Positions 32,473 to 40,111 of a stretch of DNA of 41,464 bases are shown here, piece after piece. The translations under genes were made by a program, and so were the position numbers. The stretch's first letter is position 1; every line of letters begins with the position of its first letter. Under the pieces are notes generated by a model. The model did no database searches. It was not told where the DNA came from and saw only the letters and a list, made by a program, of their open reading frames with translations. The stretch lies in the NCBI GenBank assembly GCA_934675585.1, contig CAKUQY010000017.1, forward strand, positions 1-41,464, read 5' to 3'. The DNA comes from an uncultured Opitutales bacterium (lineage in GTDB: Bacteria; Verrucomicrobiota; Verrucomicrobiia; Opitutales; UBA953).

Positions 32473-35013
32473 CTATAAATTTTTTAAGCTGCCACGCGTT
32501 ACGCCAAGTCTTGAAACAGCTTTAATTTCATGCCAAAGCGCGTTCCCGTCAATCGTTCCCGCAAGCAATTGAGAATAAAATTGCAATAATTTTTGCGTTC
32601 CCGCCGCGTCTTCTTCCACAACTTCAATGCGAAAATAACGCACGCCACGGGAACAAATTTCGTCAAAAAATTCCGCTCCCGTTTGCGCGCGCGCATTGAA
32701 AACAGTGTTGCGACAACCCGCATCAGCTTTGAGCAAATGGTCGAGACCTGTTCTGTCGCGCAAATAAACATTATGTTTTTCACAAGGGCGACCGCAATCG
32801 CGAAAATCTTTGCCCTGCGAAAGAAAACTACAAAACACGCAATGCTCCATATGAAACATTGGCATGTGCTGATGTAGCGTAACTTCCACGCGCTCGGGCT
32901 CGGACAAATTTTCGAGCATCGCAGCCAACTGTTGCAAATTCATATCATACGAAGCTGTGATGCGTTCAAGCCCGCGTTCCCGCAAAAAATATTCCGCAGT
33001 CAAATGATTAGCAACATTGAGCGAAAAATCGCCGCGCATCGGCATTCCCGCAAACGCGTAAAAATGCTCGTGATGCCGCACTAAAAATCCGTCCGCGCCA
33101 CAATTTTTCACCTGCGCCAAAATACCATCTTCGCCCTGCTTAAAAATGCGCGGTGGCTGCGCCCAAAAACGCGCACCGTTCCCGTGAGCCAATTCAACCG
33201 CCGTTTTGTAATCGCGCAATTGCTCAAATTCACCATAAATTTCTTTCGCGCCAAAATCGAGCGCGCCACGCAATTGCTCCAGCGTGTGAACCACGGGAAT
33301 CAGTTGGGAGTTGAGAGTTGGGAGTTGAGAGTTGAGAGTTTTTGTTTTTTGCGGGAACGCAAAATTTTCGTTCAAATGCCAGTTCACGCTGTTTTCGCGG
33401 GAACGGCAAAGCGCTTCCACCAACGCGCGACGCAATTTGTTTGCCACGCTCGCGGGAACGATCGGGTCGCCCACAATCTCCGCGCTCCATTCGTCTGACA
33501 AATGAAATTCTGTGTTCCCGAGCCGTCCAAACTGTTCCCGCAAATATTCCGCCGTCACAGGTTTTGCCGTTGCGGCAGGTAAAATTTGTTCGCTCTCGAG
33601 CGTTACCGCGTTCCCGAAAAAATCGTGCATCGAGGCGCGCAATTTTTCGCCCGCGCGCGCAATGACATGAATCGCCACGGGACGCGTCCATTGCGGCACT
33701 TGCTTATCCCAAGTTGCGTGAATATCGCGTTCAAGCGCGGGATCTGCCGTTTTCCACAAACGATCTCCCACGCGAATGCGCGCCCAATTCATCGCATTCA
33801 TTTTTGCAAATTGCACCATCGCCACGCCTTCGCGTGCGCGCTCAACACCGTAAACATAACCGCCCTCTTCGCGTTCTGCTTCGCCCATGCGCGGCTCAAA
33901 AACCACGCCATCGCCCGCTTTTAACGGCGCCTTAATTTCCACAAAAACACAAGCTCTCGCGGGAACGACATCGACCACGCGCCCCAAATCTACGCCGCGC
34001 TTTTTGCTAAAACGCGCGTGCACCAATTCGCGATTATTAATGCCTTGCAACCAGCCCGTGTAAAGTCCGCGCGAAAACGCCATTTCCATCACGTAAGCGT
34101 GGCGGGAACGCAAATCGCGCGCAAAATGCTTCAAACTTTCCGCATCAACGCCGTCGGCAACCATTTCGCAAAGTCGATCCACACAATCACGATAAACACG
34201 CGTCATCGCAGCGACATATTCTGGACTTTTCAAGCGACCTTCGATTTTTAAGGAACGCACTTTTAAGCGAATCAATTCTGGCAACGCTTCGATTCCCGAC
34301 ATATCTTGCGGCGAAAGCAAATATTTTTTATCGCCCATTTTTGCGGGAACGCCATCGACGATCAAATCGTAAGGCAAACGGCAAGCCTGCGCGCATTCGC
34401 CACGATTTGCCGAACGGCCGCCAAGCGATTCGCTCGTCAAACATTGTCCCGAATACGAAACGCACAACGCGCCATGAATAAAAAATTCGAGCGGGAACGC
34501 CGTTCCCGTGGGCTCGGCAGCACGAATCACCGCCAATTCTGAAACATTCACTTCGCGCGAAAGCACCGCGAGCGACGCGCCCAATTCTTGCGCAAAACGC
34601 GTTCCCGCCGACGACGTAATTGTCATTTGCGTCGAAGCGTGAATCGGAAAATCGGGCGAAATTTGACGAATCAATCGCGCAACGCCAACATCTTGCACAA
34701 TCGCCGCATCAACGCCCGCCGCAATAATTGCTTTCAAATCTTCAAGCGCGTTCCCGAGCTCGTCACTAAAAACCAAAGTATTAAAAGTAACATAACCGCG
34801 CACGCCACGACGATGCAAAAAACGCATCAACTTTGGCAAATCGTCCAACTCAAAATTATTAGCGCGGGCACGCGCATTAAAGCGTCCCACGCCAAAATAA
34901 ATCGCATCCGCACCATTTTCAACCGCCGCTTTCGCGCAATCCCAACCGCCCGCAGGCGCAAGCACCTCTGGCTTTAAAGTTGAGAGTGAAGAGTTGAGAG
35001 TGGAAAGTTGCAT
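32473..35013 (-). CDS. U32-family peptidase-like protein, double-length (RlhA/YhbU type)
   Basis: An 846-residue protein. The N-terminal U32 module has LAPAGGWDCAKAAVENGADA and the family signature from FIHGALCVSYSGQC to GRSANRGECAQACR. The C-terminal half repeats the fold and ends with a Cys-rich FeS-type block (HCVFCSFLSQGKDFRDCGRP, then a Cys in AGCRN). E. coli RlhA of this family hydroxylates 23S rRNA C2501; others help prephenate-derived hydroxylations. The exact reaction here is not known. The ATG overlaps the panC stop (TAATG). The first residues (QLSTLNSSLSTL) and an inner linker (about 555-570) are encoded by intergenic-type repeats. Confidence 0.82.
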   Translation of the reverse strand: MQLSTLNSSLSTLKPEVLAPAGGWDCAKAAVENGADAIYFGVGRFNARARANNFELDDLPKLMRFLHRRGVRGYVTFNTLVFSDELGNALEDLKAIIAAGVDAAIVQDVGVARLIRQISPDFPIHASTQMTITSSAGTRFAQELGASLAVLSREVNVSELAVIRAAEPTGTAFPLEFFIHGALCVSYSGQCLTSESLGGRSANRGECAQACRLPYDLIVDGVPAKMGDKKYLLSPQDMSGIEALPELIRLKVRSLKIEGRLKSPEYVAAMTRVYRDCVDRLCEMVADGVDAESLKHFARDLRSRHAYVMEMAFSRGLYTGWLQGINNRELVHARFSKKRGVDLGRVVDVVPARACVFVEIKAPLKAGDGVVFEPRMGEAEREEGGYVYGVERAREGVAMVQFAKMNAMNWARIRVGDRLWKTADPALERDIHATWDKQVPQWTRPVAIHVIARAGEKLRASMHDFFGNAVTLESEQILPAATAKPVTAEYLREQFGRLGNTEFHLSDEWSAEIVGDPIVPASVANKLRRALVEALCRSRENSVNWHLNENFAFPQKTKTLNSQLPTLNSQLIPVVHTLEQLRGALDFGAKEIYGEFEQLRDYKTAVELAHGNGARFWAQPPRIFKQGEDGILAQVKNCGADGFLVRHHEHFYAFAGMPMRGDFSLNVANHLTAEYFLRERGLERITASYDMNLQQLAAMLENLSEPERVEVTLHQHMPMFHMEHCVFCSFLSQGKDFRDCGRPCEKHNVYLRDRTGLDHLLKADAGCRNTVFNARAQTGAEFFDEICSRGVRYFRIEVVEEDAAGTQKLLQFYSQLLAGTIDGNALWHEIKAVSRLGVTRGSLKNL
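33303..33342. repeat. GTTGAGAGTTGGGAG-type repeat inside the U32 gene
   Basis: Four to five tandem units like AGTTGGGAGTTGAGAGTTG that code in frame, on the minus strand, for TLNSQLPTLNSQL. The linker is between the two U32 halves, so the insertion seems to be tolerated. Confidence 0.8.
34978..35010. repeat. GTTGAGAGTGAAGAG-type repeat at the panC-U32 junction
   Basis: The same repeat family as 33303-33342. It codes for the N-terminal LSTLNSSLSTL of the U32 protein, right after its ATG. Confidence 0.75.
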
Positions 35014-35864
35014 TACACGACGATATTATCAATCAAGCGCGTGCGCGTCGTTTTCATGTAAACCGCCACCGCAATCAAAGTTTGCGCGGGAACGATTTTT
35101 TCGAGCGGCTGCATCGTGTCTTTGTCCACAAACTCAATATATTGCGGCTCAAACAAATCGCTCGTTCCCGCAAGCGTTGTTTTAAAAAGCGTTTCCAAAT
35201 TTGCGGGAACGCGCTCACCTGCGGCAATCGCAGCTGCCAATTGTTGCAATGTCGCCTGAATTTTTGGAGCAACCGCGCGCTCTTCGGCGGTCAAATATTG
35301 ATTGCGGGAACTCAACGCCAAGCCATCGCTTTCGCGCACAATCGGCGCAACGAGCATTTTGATTGGCATGTGCAAATCGCGCACCATACGCTTGAGCACC
35401 GCAACTTGCTGCGCATCTTTTTGACCAAAAACCGCAACATTGGGCTGAGCCAAATTAAACAATAAATTTACAACCGTGCAAACGCCCTGAAAATGAATCG
35501 GGCGGGAACGACCGCAAAGCCCTTGCGAGCAAGAATTTTCCTTCACAAACGTCGAAGCATCTTTTTTGTAAATCGCACTCGCCGCGGGAGCGAACAAAAT
35601 ATCGACACCATGAGCTTCCGCCAGCGCAATGTCCGCATCAAGCGTGCGCGGATACGCGTCAAAATCCTCGTTCGGACCAAACTGCGTCGGGTTCACAAAA
35701 TCCGAAACAATCAAAACATCTGCCTGCGGGCGCGCCATGTCCATCAACGAAGCGTGCCCCGCGTGCAAATTTCCCATTGTCGGCACAAGTGCAATTGTTT
35801 TACCGCTCGCGCGATAAGACAACGCAAGCTGTTGTAATTCGTCAGGATTACGAATCAATTTCAT
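35013..35864 (-). CDS. panC: Pantothenate synthetase
   Basis: Condenses pantoate and beta-alanine with ATP on the way to CoA. The ATG at 35864 (MKLIRNPDELQQL) gives 283 residues, the normal length; the frame runs on to 35936 without homology. Visible motifs are PTMGNLHAGHASL (the HxGH nucleotide site), SDFVNPTQFGPNEDFDAYPR, FGQKDAQQ and ESDGLALSSRNQYL (KMSKS-like). It is translationally coupled to the U32 gene by a TAATG overlap. This is the last motif-rich core gene before the accessory block. Confidence 0.95.
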   Translation of the reverse strand: MKLIRNPDELQQLALSYRASGKTIALVPTMGNLHAGHASLMDMARPQADVLIVSDFVNPTQFGPNEDFDAYPRTLDADIALAEAHGVDILFAPAASAIYKKDASTFVKENSCSQGLCGRSRPIHFQGVCTVVNLLFNLAQPNVAVFGQKDAQQVAVLKRMVRDLHMPIKMLVAPIVRESDGLALSSRNQYLTAEERAVAPKIQATLQQLAAAIAAGERVPANLETLFKTTLAGTSDLFEPQYIEFVDKDTMQPLEKIVPAQTLIAVAVYMKTTRTRLIDNIVV

Positions 35865-35954
35865 ACTATTTTCAAGTATAAATGATTGCGCAAAATTAGA
35901 CAAATATTTAACCCGCGGGAACGGGAAATTCAACAACCTTCAAAAAAATGAATT

Positions 35955-37277
35955 TCATTTCACGGGAATGACAACTACGGGAAGCTCCTTTTCCAAAAAT
36001 TCTTTTGCCAAAGGCATTTTCAAACCCCTCAAAGATTCCATGTAACGTCTTTCAAAATCATCATTTTGATAAAACGGATTTTTTAAAAACGGTTTTATTT
36101 GACTCGAAACAATATCTCCGTGAAAACGAGCTATTTTTGCTCTAATTTCATTACTTAAATAAACAGATATGTTTTGATGAAATTTAAGTGATTTAAACCT
36201 TAAATATGCCGCATATCTTATCGCCTCGTCTTGCATTTTTGCCTTAATCAATAAATCAAGAAAATCAAGTTGCCTTGAAACAATATTGTTATTCTCATAA
36301 AAAAATTCAGCTCCTTTTTCTAATGACGAACGCGGACAAATTGGATTTTTCATTTGCAAATAGTGGTAATACGCAGCTTCCGTAAAATTTTTATTTTTTA
36401 AATTTATTTTTTCAACAAAAAAATACGCGGGAGCGAAAAATTCTTTGCCAAGCGCAAGGATTTCCTCGTCTGCTTTCTTTTTGTCTGTTTTTTGAAGTTC
36501 AATTGCTTTAATCAATCGAACAGCATGATGATTTTCTGGCAAATTTTGCAATATGTCTTTTAAAATCTCAGGTTCTTTGTATTTTGGTAAAACATCAAAC
36601 TCATGAGAAAAAATTCGAAAAAGAGCTTTTTGTTCTGGCGACTCAAAGAAGTTTGGATTATTGCTATAATTACTCATCGTTCTTACATAATTCATCATTC
36701 TTTCAATTATTTTCGCATCTTCTCCCGCAGGATCGTATTTTTTAAAATAAAACAAAAAATATGTGAGTGATGCTCTAAAAAGTGGAGACACAAGAGGCTC
36801 ACCTTCGTTTTCAGAAGGACCTACTACAAGATGTCCCATTTTATTCACCGTGATCAAATGCAAAAATGCAGACAAGTCGCTGTCTATTGTTTCCAAACTG
36901 CCCCAGCCAGCTTCTCTTAATGCTAAGCCATAATGAATTCGCGAAAAATCAACACCTGTTGTTTTTTTTACAATTAAATTTTCAAGTTTTCGACGATCGC
37001 TAATTGTTGCAATATGTTGCCAAATTGCGCATAAAACAAGCAAGTCATTTATATCATTTCCTTCGAGCGCTTGATTCAATTTATCATTAAAATTTTTGTT
37101 TGAATATTCATCGGCAAGAACTGCGAGTGCGTCCTTGCCATTGTAGATATTTTGTTTTGTGTCAACAATTGTTAAATCACCAAACAAATCTGTTTTTTCA
37201 ATTTTGAAATCAAAAACAGACGCAAAAGCAGTAATATTGAGAAAAATAAAGTAAAAAATGAATAATATTTTTTTCAT
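35955..37277 (-). CDS. Exported helical protein of unknown function
   Basis: A 440-residue protein with a signal peptide (MKKILFIFYFIFLNITAFAS). The rest looks largely helical with Lys/Glu/Phe-rich repeats such as KNKNFTEAAYYHYLQMK and KAKMQDEAIRYAAYLRFKSL, which suggests TPR-like solenoid units, but I do not recognise a family. The gene is AT-rich, has no GGGAACG copy and lies at the downstream end of the Rhs array. It could be an accessory or immunity-type protein of the array, or an unrelated arrival. Confidence 0.65.
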   Translation of the reverse strand: MKKILFIFYFIFLNITAFASVFDFKIEKTDLFGDLTIVDTKQNIYNGKDALAVLADEYSNKNFNDKLNQALEGNDINDLLVLCAIWQHIATISDRRKLENLIVKKTTGVDFSRIHYGLALREAGWGSLETIDSDLSAFLHLITVNKMGHLVVGPSENEGEPLVSPLFRASLTYFLFYFKKYDPAGEDAKIIERMMNYVRTMSNYSNNPNFFESPEQKALFRIFSHEFDVLPKYKEPEILKDILQNLPENHHAVRLIKAIELQKTDKKKADEEILALGKEFFAPAYFFVEKINLKNKNFTEAAYYHYLQMKNPICPRSSLEKGAEFFYENNNIVSRQLDFLDLLIKAKMQDEAIRYAAYLRFKSLKFHQNISVYLSNEIRAKIARFHGDIVSSQIKPFLKNPFYQNDDFERRYMESLRGLKMPLAKEFLEKELPVVVIPVK

Positions 37278-37381
37278 TAGACAATATTGTTGTTAAAAAC
37301 GAACTTTTAAACTGAAAGAAATAGAATGTTCTAAGTTTTCCGAAAAATTTTCTATTGAACTTTTTAAATCATAAAAAATAT

Positions 37382-37939
37382 CTAAAGAAATAAACCATAA
37401 ACATCAAAAAAAATAATTGAATTATTTTTGCAAAACGCATACAAATTCAACCCGCCCATTTCTTCAATTGGGTCGCGGGAGAGCCAGCGACCGAGGGAGG
37501 GAACGTAATGGCGGTAGTTGTAGTAAACAAGATCGAGTTCAGGGTCGTAGAATTCGCTTGACCATTGGAAGTTTTGCTCAAAGTTGCCAATAGATGAAAC
37601 GTTCCCGAATGGCGAGTAAGAATAAGTTGTTTTAATGTAGCCATCACTTCCAAAAACTTCGCAGACGTTTTTCGTCAAATCGTGGCCGTAAACAAACCAA
37701 GTTCCATTCTTTTGAATGGCGAGTGGACGCGTAGCAGTGGGTTGCGTTGGGTCCCAAAAAACAAACCACAAGGCAGGCGTTCCCGCGCGAGTTAAGTCTA
37801 AGCACGCGATTTGCAAAAACCCGCGATAAACGTAGCGATGGTGTAAAACCACCGTTCCCGTGATGGCGATCTTTTTTCTCGAATCAGCGAACTGTAAATT
37901 ATTAATTTCCATCTTCAGATAATTTATTGAACACTTCAT
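37382..37939 (-). CDS. Rhs core fragment without a toxin tail
   Basis: A 185-residue fragment. From about residue 19 (ADSRKKIAITGTVVLHHRYV, then YRGFLQIA) it matches the end of the Rhs core in the upstream partial gene, and it continues to RWLSRDPIEEMGGLNLYAFC. It stops almost directly after the core boundary (FFDVYGLFL), so there is no toxin domain. The first codons overlap the end of the putative immunity gene by 38 bp and look non-homologous. It is probably a displaced, orphan rhs tip that has lost its C-terminal module, perhaps a recombination reserve. Its DNA is about 90% identical by eye to 38945-39293. Confidence 0.75.
   Translation of the reverse strand: MKCSINYLKMEINNLQFADSRKKIAITGTVVLHHRYVYRGFLQIACLDLTRAGTPALWFVFWDPTQPTATRPLAIQKNGTWFVYGHDLTKNVCEVFGSDGYIKTTYSYSPFGNVSSIGNFEQNFQWSSEFYDPELDLVYYNYRHYVPSLGRWLSRDPIEEMGGLNLYAFCKNNSIIFFDVYGLFL
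37440..37786 (-). repeat. Rhs core-tip duplication, copy 1 of 2 close copies
   Basis: Matches 38945-39293 at roughly nine bases in ten by eye. Both end at a CGTTCCCGC word (37778-37786 here). A more distant third copy is in the first rhs gene (about 40630-41017). Confidence 0.8.
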
Positions 37940-38327
37940 TTACTGGTTTTAAACGCAATTGCGTATTATCTCCGTCGAATAGTTTCGCATGATTGTACAG
38001 ATGAAATCTTGTCGGAATTCTTGTGTCCAGATAATAAATATCGCTTTTCCCAAGATATTTAAAATAAATAAAATTTGGCGAAGAAGTTAAATCAATCTCA
38101 CAAATAGAGTCTGCACACACCTCGTCAAGTTCTTCTTTGGCTCCTAAGTAATAATTGGTTTTTGCTCCGTCTATCCTCAAAGCCCTCAGTTGAAAATTTT
38201 GTCTTCCCAAATTAATCTCGCCCTCTTCTACTTGAGAAAGATGCCAAAAAGCAACCAAAATAAAAAACATCGAAATAAAAGCCCAAATTCTACAAAATAT
38301 ATCGAATAATTTAATCATAATTTTCAT
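37902..38327 (-). CDS. Putative immunity protein for the second Rhs tail
   Basis: A 141-residue protein with one N-terminal membrane helix (about 10-28, FCRIWAFISMFFILVAFW) and a soluble rest; no family recognised. It starts 3 bp after the stop of the second rhs toxin gene, the usual place of an rhs immunity gene. A membrane-anchored, outward-facing protein fits an immunity factor that meets its toxin in the periplasm. The region is AT-rich and lacks the iterated motif. Confidence 0.6.
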   Translation of the reverse strand: MKIMIKLFDIFCRIWAFISMFFILVAFWHLSQVEEGEINLGRQNFQLRALRIDGAKTNYYLGAKEELDEVCADSICEIDLTSSPNFIYFKYLGKSDIYYLDTRIPTRFHLYNHAKLFDGDNTQLRLKPVNEVFNKLSEDGN

Positions 38328-38330
38328 CTA

Positions 38331-39344
38331 TTAACATTCGCAAGGATATTCTTTTTCCCAGATAAATACTTGTTCCCATTCTTGAAGACTTTTGTTTATA
38401 TTATCTCCTCTTTCACCCATATGTTCCAATAAATGATAAAATAAAGAATTTAAATTCGTTTTATTGGATAATTTAAATTTAGCTTTAATCTTCGGTAATT
38501 TTTTATAATTAGAAGTCGTAATTTGATTAACAGAAACTGTTCCATCTACACTTCCTACGAAAGCTTCAACTCCATTTCCCATAGATTTAATTGTTCTGAG
38601 TGTATCTCTTAATAATTTGTCAGCAGAAGAAAAACTTTGCCAAGCGAGCATAGAAAATCCCCAATCGCTTACCCCCTCCCATTCATTACATTTTTTATTC
38701 TTATTTTTATTTTCAAAAAAAGCAACTAAACTCTTCCCTGCTTGTGAATTACTCATATAAACTGCTTCCTTACTTTTAGGCGCAATATATATAGATTTAT
38801 TTGGAGCAATTTCGGAGAGCCAAAATAAAAGATTTAGAATTGCAATCTCCCACGATTTTTTAAAATCAGAGGAATTATCCCCAGAATATATTAATTCGCG
38901 TCCTAAAATATCAAACTCAAAAACAGGATTATTTTTTACAAAACAATACAAATTCAGTCCGCCCATTTCTTCGATTGGGTCGCGGGAGAGCCAGCGGGCG
39001 GTGATTGGAGAATAGTGGCGGTAGTTGTAGTAAACGAGATCGAGTTCGGGGTCGTAGAACTCTGAGGACCATTGGAAGTTTTGCTCAAAGTTGCCAACGG
39101 ATGAAACGTTCCCGAATGGCGAGTAAGAATAAGTTGTTTTAATGTAGCCATCACTTCCAAAAACTTCGCAGACGTTCTTCGTCAAATCGTGTCCGTAGAT
39201 AAACCAAGTGCCATTCTTTTGAATCGCGAGCGGACGCGTGGCAGTGGGTTGCGTCGGATCCCAGAAAACAAACCACAACGCAGGCGTTCCCGCCTCGCTC
39301 CTCTCTTCCAAGCTATAATTTTTCTTAATAAAAAAATTGTCCAT
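38331..39344 (-). CDS. Truncated Rhs core with variable C-terminal toxin tail 2
   Basis: A 337-residue protein. Residues 1-17 are unique; from about 18 (AGTPALWFVFWDPTQ) it is Rhs core up to RDPIEEMGGLNLYCFVKNNP and the boundary FDILGRE (about 149). The tail of about 190 residues is not recognised. It shows IYSGDNSS, SIYIAPKSKEA, and a late FYHLLEHMGERGDN; the last could be a degenerate metal site but is not HExxH. The core begins exactly at a GGGAACG copy (39285-39293), so it is a cut-down tip, not a complete Rhs gene. Confidence 0.75.
   Translation of the reverse strand: MDNFFIKKNYSLEERSEAGTPALWFVFWDPTQPTATRPLAIQKNGTWFIYGHDLTKNVCEVFGSDGYIKTTYSYSPFGNVSSVGNFEQNFQWSSEFYDPELDLVYYNYRHYSPITARWLSRDPIEEMGGLNLYCFVKNNPVFEFDILGRELIYSGDNSSDFKKSWEIAILNLLFWLSEIAPNKSIYIAPKSKEAVYMSNSQAGKSLVAFFENKNKNKKCNEWEGVSDWGFSMLAWQSFSSADKLLRDTLRTIKSMGNGVEAFVGSVDGTVSVNQITTSNYKKLPKIKAKFKLSNKTNLNSLFYHLLEHMGERGDNINKSLQEWEQVFIWEKEYPCEC
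38945..39293 (-). repeat. Rhs core-tip duplication, copy 2
   Basis: Partner of 37440-37786. Similarity stops sharply after the CGTTCCCGC word at 39285-39293, where unrelated sequence (coding for SLEERSE) begins. Confidence 0.8.
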
Positions 39345-39359
39345 TTTATAAAATAAGTA

Positions 39360-40103
39360 TTATTTTAAATTAGGATATTTTAAACGAATATTAGAGGGAA
39401 TTATTTTTTTAGGAATGCAAAAACGAATAACATATCGCTCTGTTTTTGACAAATCTCGTTGCAACTCAATAATTATCGTATCCTTGTCGGGCATCGCTTC
39501 GAACGTATCTAAAATTTTAATTTTATTAAAGTTTAACGACTTTACAAAATTGAAAAACGTTTCATCTTTTGAATCAAAAGAAATTATCAAAACCGATTTT
39601 TCAAAACGAGTCAAAACACGAACAACGTTGAAATCGAAATTGTTTATAAATGAAACCGAATTAAAACTATATCGCTCCCAATAAATCAATTTCTCATTTA
39701 TTCTGATTTTTTTATTTTTATTTATCCTAGGTCCGACAGCAACGCCGATTCCCTCTCCCCAGACTTGACCAAAATTTTCGAAATCAGAATAAAGCAACCT
39801 TAAATCAGGAAAAGAAAGTCCCAACTCTTTTTTATAAGGATAAAAATGAATTTGTAGAAAATCTTCCTGTATACTTGAAAAATGATTTAATCGTATTGAA
39901 AAATACTCATTAAAATTCACAGGATTCCAAAAAAAAGACTCATGCTTTTTTAAAATATCATCGTAAGGGAACATTCCTGTTTGTGATTTTTCTTTTAGCA
40001 CCCTATGTAAATCTACTCCGTAAACAACTTTATCATCAATAGAAAATTCTATTGCCAATAAAGAATTCGACAACAACAAAAACAAAATTATTATATTTTT
40101 CAT
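39360..40103 (-). CDS. Putative immunity protein for the first Rhs tail
   Basis: A 247-residue protein from the ATG at 40103, with a clear signal peptide (MKNIIILFLLLSNSLLA); the frame opens at 40124 but that would overlap the rhs stop. The mature part has no recognised domain. It starts 8 bp after the end of the HExxH-carrying rhs gene and is AT-rich with no GGGAACG copy. Position and export signal suggest a periplasmic immunity protein that neutralises the metallopeptidase-like tail. That role is inferred. Confidence 0.6.
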   Translation of the reverse strand: MKNIIILFLLLSNSLLAIEFSIDDKVVYGVDLHRVLKEKSQTGMFPYDDILKKHESFFWNPVNFNEYFSIRLNHFSSIQEDFLQIHFYPYKKELGLSFPDLRLLYSDFENFGQVWGEGIGVAVGPRINKNKKIRINEKLIYWERYSFNSVSFINNFDFNVVRVLTRFEKSVLIISFDSKDETFFNFVKSLNFNKIKILDTFEAMPDKDTIIIELQRDLSKTERYVIRFCIPKKIIPSNIRLKYPNLK

Positions 40104-40111
40104 CTTGTTTT

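Noticed and set aside
38331..38930. LLEHMGE in Rhs tail 2 as a zinc metallopeptidase motif
   Set aside because: It does not fit HExxH and no other ligands are apparent; left as unknown.
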